NCBI GenBank assembly: GCA_003254885.1 | Contig: QANT01006446.1 | Span: 1 to 42,239, forward strand | Source: Purshia tridentata | Taxonomy: Eukaryota; Streptophyta; Magnoliopsida; Rosales; Rosaceae | Direction: 5' to 3' | Length of the DNA: 42,239 nucleotides | Part shown: piece by piece, positions 12,401 to 21,400 of the stretch | Position numbering within the stretch: the first letter of the stretch is position 1 | Layout: each line of letters starts with the position of its first letter | Notes under the pieces: generated by a model | The model's database searches: none | What the model was told of the DNA's origin: nothing | The model's input: only the letters and a program-made list of their open reading frames with translations | Position numbers and translations under genes: made by a program

Positions 12401-15400
12401 CAGGCAAGCTCAAGTGGTGCCCTTGGGTTATACCCATAGGTGATGAAGAATGGACCAAGATCCGTGCTTCGATTAACACTCTGATTAAAAGCAAATTCAG
12501 CTTGGCAAAGCTTTTGATCCCAAGACTTTAAATTTCCCTACCAAACTTCGTTAAATATTGCCAAGATAATGGTTAACCACCTTCTTTTGACTATGTTTGC
12601 AGATGATACGCACTGCTAAAATTAAGCTTTGTGTTGGCAAGCTTCGATAAACACCTCAAAAAATGGCTAATAAAATGAGTATCTCAATTAGAAACAATGG
12701 AGTTAGGTAATCCATGTAAGCAATATATCTTTCTGAACAATACTAGTGCAACATTCACTGCATCAGTAGCCTTTTAGCACTGAATGAAATGAGCCATCTT
12801 CAAAAATCTATCCACCACAACAAAGATAGAATCCATACCTCGCTGAGTTTTTGGCAATGCCAACACAAAATCCATACTAAGGTCCACCCATGGTTGGTTA
12901 GGAGTTGGTAGTGGCATATACAACTTGACATTGCTGGCCGTTCCCTTTGAAAATGGGCAATCATGACAACCCTTCACAAACTTAATGACTTTATGTCTCC
13001 GGGTTGGCCAAAAGTAAGAAGATGAAATCAGCTGCAAGATTTTATCGTGCCCCATTTGCCCTTAATTGTGCATTTCCCTAATTTAGGCGTAGACTAGATT
13101 CCAGAATACATAAGTGATTTCCCTTGAAAAGAAAACCATCAACAAGGGTATGTCTGAACGTTTTCCCTCTGCAACATCTTCCATTATAGATGCAAAATGA
13201 GGATCATCAATTAACAAATTACAAATTGAATCAAAGCCCAAAACCTGAGTCCTCATGGTAGTCAAAAGATGTGCCCTCCTACTAAGAGCATTCACCAAGA
13301 ACAATCCTTCTTGGGTGTAAGCAAAGCCGGTACAGCACAAGGGCTAAGGCTCTCTTGAATGTAATCCCTTTCGAGCAATTATTCAACTTGTCAGCTCAAC
13401 TCTTCATGATCTTTGGGACTCATTCGATAGTGTGGTCTATTAGGTAATGTGGCTTCAAGCATAAGGTCAATTTGATGTTGTATATTCCTTTTCAGTGGCA
13501 AGTTTGGAGGCAGCTCTTCGGGAAACACTATTGAATAATCATTTGGGAATTAAATCCAAACTCCCACCGTCACGCAACAAATAGTAAATTCGATGAAGAG
13601 AAACAATAATAAACAAAACCAAGAAGACAGAAAAACAGAAAAACAAGCACAAACAATCACATCGAGATTTTATGAGGTTCAGCAAAATCCTGCCTACATT
13701 CCTGGGAGAGTTCTCTGTTCTTCAATATAAGAATAAATAAGTACAAGATTACAATTAGACTAAATCACATAACCCAATTCCCAAATCCCTTGTACACCCT
13801 CTCTCAATGTGATTACCAAGAATCCTATTTCTCTCACCGAAGATTAATTACCTAATCTTGATCTCACCACTTTGATTGTGTGCCTCCCAAGAACTCTGAA
13901 GACTAGTTCTCTAAATTCAAAGTATATCTTGTTCTCTTTAGGTTTCTAGGGCCTAAAGGTCTTATTTATACACAATAGGCCTTTAGAAAACAAATCTAAT
14001 TGAAGTACCAGAGGACTGGTCCTCCAGTAGCCTGGAACCCAAAAAACATGCCAAGCCTCTGTAGGACCGATCCCATGACCATAGGACCGGTCCTCTGGGG
14101 CTTTTCTTCGAAAAATTTCATTTTTTGGTCGCTCCACCTGAACACGAAACTCCTACAACCTTTCTAACTTTAACTAAACCTCCAAAGACACTTCAATGGC
14201 CTTGAAACACCTTTGAATGAGAGCCAAAACACAACAATCTCCACCTTGGCGATCATACCATGCAAATTACCTTGCATCAAAAATACCATTGGCCTTGCCT
14301 TATACCAACTACACATAACCTGAATCAAGCAACTTTGGTCCTCCCTTGATTCGCATGGCCAATACGTATGTGTAGTTGCTTCGTGTAACCAATTACTGGT
14401 TAGCACGAAAGAGGACCTCGATTCGCCCCCTTCACTAGCAGAATTTCCTTTCTCACCACCGTCTGAACTTTGGAAACATGTCATCGTCTTTGCTATACCC
14501 GCAAACGAGACTTTCCTTAAGCGCTTGATTTATTGTGCATTCCGTTTCCAACCAACCATCGAGGTTTGAATTCCTATTAAACGATATAGACCACTACACT
14601 TTTTTCCCTTCATTAGGACCATGCTTTCAAGAATAATTTTCAAAACTCCACCTGCTATCAAAATTTTATAGCCTTTGGAATCCAACCTACTCAAGAATAT
14701 CAAATTCCTTTGTAGCTTTGGGACATAAGCGACTCCACCCAAAGTATGCTCCATCTTATTGAATATCTTGATCTTCACCGTTCTAATCCCCATGACGTCA
14801 ACCTTGGACCTGTCAGGCAAAGAGAAAGATCCTCTCTTTGATTCTTGAAACTCTTCAAAATATTACTTGCTAAAACATGTATAGTGAGTAGAACTCGAAT
14901 CCAATATCCATTCACCTTGAGAAGAAGTGTTGACTCTAGAGATTGTGAGAAGTTCTTCAGAAAAATCACAGTTCGCTACTGTCGTAAAACCATTATCGTC
15001 TTGTTATTCCAAGTCGGACAATCCTTTTTTATGTGTCCCTACTCTTTACACTTGTAGCACTGTTAGCCCTTTCCACTGCCCCTTGATCTAGCCCTGCTAT
15101 TGCTAGAACCCTTGAATGCTTGTTTTCCTCTTTGACCATGAGCAACAAACAAGGAGTCTTTATTCTCAACTTTCTTCCTCCTTTCACTAGACAAGAGAGT
15201 TGACTCGACCTTCTCAATATTCGATGTATCTTTACCATACAAGAATATGTCTACTATGTTGTCATATATATCAGGAAGTAAGGTAAGAAGTAAGAGGGCC
15301 CGATCTTCTTCCCCAATCTTTACACCTACTACTTCAAGTTGATGAACACGTTCATATGATCCATGAGATTTGCACCCGCCTCTATCTTCAGCTTAGTCTT

Positions 15401-18400
15401 CTGAGCTAAATAAAGCTGCTCCAATTTCTTCCACAATTCCGGTATAGAATCTTTACCAATATTATTGATAATATTATCAGCAATATAAAGCCGAATCGTG
15501 TTCACACATCTGCTCTCCAAGTCTTCCCAATTATCATCTGCCATCTTCACTGGCTTTTCTTTCTCCTTTCCATACAAGACGCGTGCCAGCCCTTATAAGA
15601 CTAGAACATCCTTTACTCTCTTTTGTCATAGAGTAAAGTTTTCTCTTCCATCAATTGCTCCACCTTAAAAGATGAAACACTACTACTTCTCGTTGTCATG
15701 ACAAATGATCCTCGATTAATAAACATGGAAAACCCTTGAGCTTGGAGCTTTGATACCAATTGTTGAATAATCGTTTGGGAATTAAATCCAAACTCCTACC
15801 GTCACGCAACAAGTAGTAAATTCGATGAAGAGAAACAATAATAAACAAAGCCAAGAAGACAAATAAACAGATAAACATGCACACACAATCACACTGAGAT
15901 TTTATGAGGTTTAGCAAAATCCTACCTACGTCCCCGTAAGAGTTCTCCATTCTTCACTATGAGAATAAATAAGTACAAGATTACAATTGGACTAAATCAC
16001 ATAATCCAATCCCCAAATCCCTTGTACATCCTCTCTCAATGTGTTTACCAAGAACTTTAGTTCTCTCACCCAAGATTAATTACTTAATCTTGATCTCACC
16101 ACCTAGCTTATGTGCTTCCCAAGAACTCTCAAGACCAGCTCTCTAAATTCAGAGTCTATCTCGTTCTCTTTAGATTTCTAGAGCCTAAAGGTCTTATTTA
16201 TACACAATAGACCTTTAGAAAACAAACCCAATTGAAGTACCAGAGGACCGGTCCCCACGGATCATGTCAAACCTCTGCCAAACCTCTGCCAAACCTCTGT
16301 AGGACCGATACCATGACCATAGGACCGGTCCTCTGGGGCTTTTCTTCGAAAAACTTCATCTTTTGGTCACTCCACCTAAACACGAACCTTCTACAACCTT
16401 CCTAACTTCAACTAAACCTCCAACAACATTTCCATGGCCTTGAAACACCTCCGAATGGGAGCCAAAACATAACAAACACATCATGAAACTCAATCAATAG
16501 TCCTTTCACAGATTCGGGTATGGCTTGGCTGCCTTCTTGCTTCTCTTTCCTAACCAACAAATAAACAACACCGGACTCTTGTGCTTCACTAACAAACTCT
16601 TGCTTTGACAGAGGGTTTAGTAGCTCCTTGCTGTTGTCTAGGCCTTAGGGCCTGCTCTCTAGAAGGTAAAGGACAATTTTGATGTGATTGAACACGAAGC
16701 TCTGTGTATTCTTCTTCCCATCATGAGTGACCCCTCTAAAATTTCCAGGGTCTTCCAAATAGAAGGTGACAAACATCCATACTCAGAACATCACACCAAT
16801 CTTTATCTTTGTAGTTAGTACCAATAGAGTGGAACAAGACATCGTTTGGATACCGTTACCTTGCTACCCTTTTGCAGCCATGAAAGCTTGTATGGTTGTG
16901 GATGATGTTGAGTCTTTAATCCTAGCTTTGTCACGGCCTCTTCTGAAATCACATTCTTACAACTACCCGAATCAATAATCAAGTGACAAACCTTACCTCC
17001 AATGGTGCAAGTGGACTGAAAAATGTTGGCCTGCACCCACCCATCACCCTCCGTCTCATGTGGAGCATAGCAAACTTGCTGCCACCAAACTGCTGCTCTA
17101 CCCCTCAATCTTGTCATCACAAGAGGAACCTTTTTGTTATCAGGAACCTCCTTAAATTTCAGGACTTCTTCTACAGCACACAACCAATTAGGAAACTCCT
17201 CTACTTGCAAACTTCCTCGAGATTCTGGGATTTCTACTTTCAAATCTGACTCCCAACGGTGATTGTTGATGGGGACGAGTTTTCTCTCTCTTCTAGGGCT
17301 TTGGAGACCATAAGGATTATCTTCCTCTTCATACTCTTCATAACCATCATAATCTTTATGTTGATCTTGTTCTTGGTCTCGGGGTTGATCTACCCACAGG
17401 TTCACTACGTTCGCAAGTTGAGATACCGCTTCCACCTGTCCTGCCAAGCGACCAATGTCTTCCCTTCCATATACATTTTCGAGGTCATCTTCACAAGGTT
17501 CAATTCTGTTATGTCCTCCATGAGCTCGCCTTGGTGCCATATCAGAAACCTAGCTCTGATGCCAAATTGACGCAGCGTATAGCGGATGGATGTTTTGAAG
17601 GCACGAAAGAGCTGACCTGACCTTCCTAAGCCCATTGATTCTGGAACTTGAGAATTGCCAGAAAAAAAGGGCATCTAAGTCTTGTTGATTCGCAAGAATA
17701 CCAAGAGTTAGGGTTTGGGGGAGAAACTCTCCCTCACTATTGTATTAATCAAATTTCAAAAAAAAAAAAAAACTGTACTTATATTATAAGCATAGGTTTA
17801 TATAGGGGACAAACCCTACGGATTGAGAAAAAAAAGTCCATGTCAGATATTCCACTAATTCTTGATAGAATAGGAAATTCTTAAATGTAAAGAAACCTAA
17901 AATAACATGGAAAACTTGGCCCTTACCCTTAGACCACTCCTTCCCTCTTTCTTACCACTCTTGCTCAACTCCTTGGAAGCCATGAATTCTGACTCGATGC
18001 ATGATGTATCAGGTTTGGTATTAGGAGATGTGCTGTATTAGCAATATTCTGGGTGGTTTGGATAGAGCGCAATAGAAGTGCTTTTGAAAGTGTAATGGGG
18101 GATGAGGGTGGACCAATTTTAAGATAGAGTTTAGTGCTGCACATCCTTGTGGACTTCGGTTTCTTCTGAATTTAGGAATTGGTCATTTCATTTTTATTTT
18201 TTTCCTGATCGGAGTGCTGTAACAAAGTAATTTTATTTTGTTTTGTTTCGGTTAATCTTTGTTAGCTATAGTCTAAAGAGTGGTTGTTAAGGAGTCACAT
18301 TATGCCCTGTATTGTAATTTTCTTTTATTTTTTTAATGAAATTTGTGTTTCTTATATAAAAAAAAAATCAAACAAGGGTTTTATTAATAACACAAGCTCA

Positions 18401-21400
18401 ACTCGAATGTGTGTGTGTGTGATATACGTATATAAAGGAGAATGAGGGGAAGTGTCTTAGACGCTTCAATTGTTGGACTAGAACTATAAATTATGTATGG
18501 CTATATCATTTCTGTATACATGCTGTATGATTTGATATATTTTAAGAATGCAATTTAAATTTTTTTAATGACAATGCCACAGCTCACTTGAGTTCATTAC
18601 AAATTGCAATTTAAGAACCCAATTTAAATTTAACTTGAGGTCAATCACAGCTCAAATACAGCTCCTAAAGACTCCTAAAATACCAAAAGACTTATTAAAT
18701 GATAAGAGACTCTTAAAAGACATTGTATTTTCCTAAACCCAAATAATTTCTCTTACTAAAACTTGACTTTAACTCTTAGATTGACTCTTGATTTAATATA
18801 CTCTCTTTTACTGACTCCTTTTTTTATTTTAAGAAACAAACTTTCATTAACAAAAACAAACAGAATAGAACATACATGTCAAACAGTGAACAAGATGTTC
18901 ACCAACCAACCAAGAGCTAAGAAAAAAATACAGCAAAGACAGAAAACACACTAGCACCATCACAACAACACCAGCCCAACCCCAAAACCTCCCTACCCAA
19001 CTGCAGCTCTCCAATCCAACAAAATTAACGAAATTGAAAAGCCTCTAAAAATTGGAGAGACTGAGGACCATACAGATGCCCAAAATCTAACTTTGTCCCG
19101 GGAATACTCCACATTATCCCCTTTAAAATCTTCAAAAATTCTTCTATTTCTCTTCCACCATATTACTCACATCACTGCCAACACACCACAAGACCACATA
19201 ACCTTTGCCTTCCTTACCTTTCTCCCAAAAACCACCTCTTTTTCACAAAACAACGAAGAAACTGACTGTGGGTTATCCCAACTAAGACCAGCAGCTCCAA
19301 ACAAAAGACCCCACAAACCCACAGCAAACGGGCAGAACAAAAACAGATGGTTGCCCGATTCAAATTCCTTTCTACAAAGAACACACCAATGAGGACACAA
19401 ACATGTACAAGGTCTTCTCATTTGAAGCATAGCAGCCGTATTTAGCTTCCCCTGAGCAATAATCCATGCCAGAACACAGACTTTAGGAGGGGCATTTGAT
19501 TTCCAAATAAAATTCGCAGGCTCGAAAATAACAGGATGTCCCTTTTCACACAGAAACTTAAAATAAGATTTGCAAGAAAAGACCCAGAATCCTCCAACTT
19601 CCATCTTCTTCTATCTTGACTTCCATCCACCAAATGAGCATTCGCCAATACTACCATAAGAGCAGTAAATTCCTCAATTTCTATTTCACGAAGATCTCTT
19701 CTAAGCCCAAGATTCCAACTTACTCCCAATGAATTAAAAACCAGCAAATCTGCCACCGTATAGTTCTTCCTTGATAACCTGCCCAAACGAATGAACCTAG
19801 AATATAGTGGTATTTCCGAAACCCAGCAATCCTTCCAAAATCTTATTCTCCCCCTCCCCCTCCCACCACAAAACGATTACACTCTAAAAACTCCTCATAA
19901 CCTTGAGAAATGTCTTTCCACGGCCATCGCGAAGATATCATTGCCCCAGGCCTCACATCCCAGTCATTATTTTGAATTCCATATATGCTCCTAATCACCA
20001 TGTGCCATAAGGCATTGCCTTCAAGGGGAAACCACCACAACCATTTAGCAAGAAGAGCTTTGTTTCGTTTGACCTAATTTTCAACACCCAACCCTCCATT
20101 TTCTCGAGATTGTGAAACTAAATCCCACCGAACCTAATGATATTTTCTCCCTTCTTCTGAATCACCCCAAAGAAAATCCCTCATAAGTATCTCCAACCTC
20201 TTCGCCACCTTAATAGGAATTTTGAACAAAGATAGATTATAAGATGGTAAACTACTTAATACAGATTGTATTAGAGTCAGTCTACCACCTCTAGATAAAA
20301 AGGCTCTTTTTCAACTCGCCAATCTTTTCACCACTTTTTCCACTACTGGTTCCCAAAAAGCAGGAGCCCTTGGATTGCCCCCCAAAGGAAGACCAAGATA
20401 TTTCAGAGGTCAAGACCCCACTTCACAACCCAACCCACTAGCCAACTCTGTTAACTTCATTTCTTGTGAATTGATGCCCACTAAAACACATTTCTCTTTA
20501 TTTATCTTCAAACCTGAAATTGCACAAAAAACCTCCAAAATTGATAAGAGATTAGCCCATTTGTGCACATCCCCGGAAAGAAAAAAGATTGTGTCATCTG
20601 CTAACTGTAAATGCGTAACTTCAACTTGTTCTCTACCCACCTTCAAACCCTCCAGCAGACCTGCCCCCTTAGCCTTATCCAACAACCTACTTAAGACATC
20701 CACCACAAGTGTAAATAAAAAGGGAGAAAGTGGGTCTCCTTGTCTTAGGCCCCTCGAAGCCCTAAACTCACCTCTTGGTCTCCCATTTATCATAACTGAG
20801 AAATTGGCAGATTTTAAGCATCCCCTTACCCAATTCCTCCATTTCTCCCTGAAACCTTTCTTTTCCAACACATGCTCCACAAAATTCGACTCCACATGGT
20901 CATAAGCTTTCTCGAAGTCTATCTTGAAAAAAAGACCTTCTTTCTTCATTTTTCTCGTTTCCTCCACCACTTCATTAGCAATCAAAACTCCATCAAGAAT
21001 CTGCCTATTTTTCACAAAAGCACCTTGAGCCACAGAAATAGTATCCCCCAAAACCTCCCCTCAGTCTCAAGGACAGCACCTTAACAATTATTTTATACAA
21101 GCTTGTGACCAAACTTATTGGTCGAAAATCTCTAATACTAATTGAAGTACCATGGGCATTTCAGTAGACCCAAAAAGCCTTTGTGTTAGATTTGGGCTAA
21201 TGGGCTGTCTTGGGCTTCCAAAGAGGATATTTCTTTTCTAACCAAGCTGTAGCTGTTGCATCAAAGTTTGAACATATAATGTTGGCTTGATGAAAGCTTT
21301 AGACGAATGATCCCATCCTGAACATTTAATAATTTGCTTTGCTAGGCTAGGTTATAGCGGACACTTTTATTGGCTACCAATGTTTTAGTGGTGGTGTGTT

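Larger units (their letters stand above)
13529..16474 (-). mobile_element. Ty1/copia (Tork-like) retrotransposon nested in the gypsy element; TSD aacac
   Basis: Two LTRs of about 710 bp (13529-14236 and 15761-16474) flank a 1.5-kb interior on the minus strand. The 5-bp sequence AACAC stands just outside both ends (13524-13528 and 16475-16479), a perfect target duplication. The primer site TGGTATCAAAGC (complement of 15747-15758) lies next to the 5' LTR. A purine tract CCAAGGTGGAGAT (complement of 14237-14249) lies next to the 3' LTR. The interior keeps gag, zinc knuckle, protease and the GAG-pre-integrase region. Integrase core, RT and RNase H are deleted. Confidence 0.92.
11611..18011 (-). 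mobile_element. Ty3/gypsy (Reina/chromovirus-like) LTR retrotransposon, internally deleted
   Basis: The 5' LTR (17568-18011 on the minus strand) has TGATACATC...GCTGCGTCA ends. It is followed by a Met-tRNA primer site, TGGCATCAGAGC in complement (17553-17564). The internal region runs gag/protease, RT N-terminal piece, copia insertion (13529-16474), RNase H end, integrase, C-terminal domain. The 3' LTR (11611-12039) lacks its last ~87 bp. RT core and most of RNase H are deleted, so the element is not autonomous. The reading order and the [16 protein letters not shown] integrase text are typical of plant Reina/CRM-type gypsy elements. Confidence 0.85.
11462..18370 (+). mobile_element. L1-type LINE split by a Ty3/gypsy insertion (pieces 11462-11610 and 18012-18370)
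   Basis: Left piece: one frame reads [12 protein letters not shown]...[12 protein letters not shown], matching the RT-associated zinc region of plant L1 ORF2 (compare [12 protein letters not shown] in the LINE further on). Right piece: [21 protein letters not shown], the extreme C-terminus, then a 3' UTR and a poly-A at about 18358-18367. Both are on the plus strand and in LINE order, so they are one element interrupted by the gypsy element at 11611-18011. Part of the domain between the pieces is missing, so DNA was lost at the left junction. Confidence 0.75.
18812..21150 (-). mobile_element. L1-type LINE, 5'-truncated, with reverse transcriptase domain
   Basis: The element runs on the minus strand from within the RT domain (about 21150, [19 protein letters not shown] text) to a 3' end at about 18812 (T-rich on the plus strand, with AATGAAAG before it). 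Main frames: RT at 21051-20410 and the RT-associated zinc region at 19604-19167. The endonuclease, ORF1 and 5' UTR are absent. Stops and frameshifts lie between about 20400 and 19600. It sits in intron 8 antisense to the host gene. Confidence 0.85.

Noticed and set aside
17259..17570. Plus-strand frames opposite the gypsy gag
   Set aside because: Antisense shadows of the gag/protease frame. The real coding strand is minus.
20375..20905. 176-codon plus-strand frame
   Set aside because: It is the antisense shadow of the LINE reverse transcriptase at 20410-21051.
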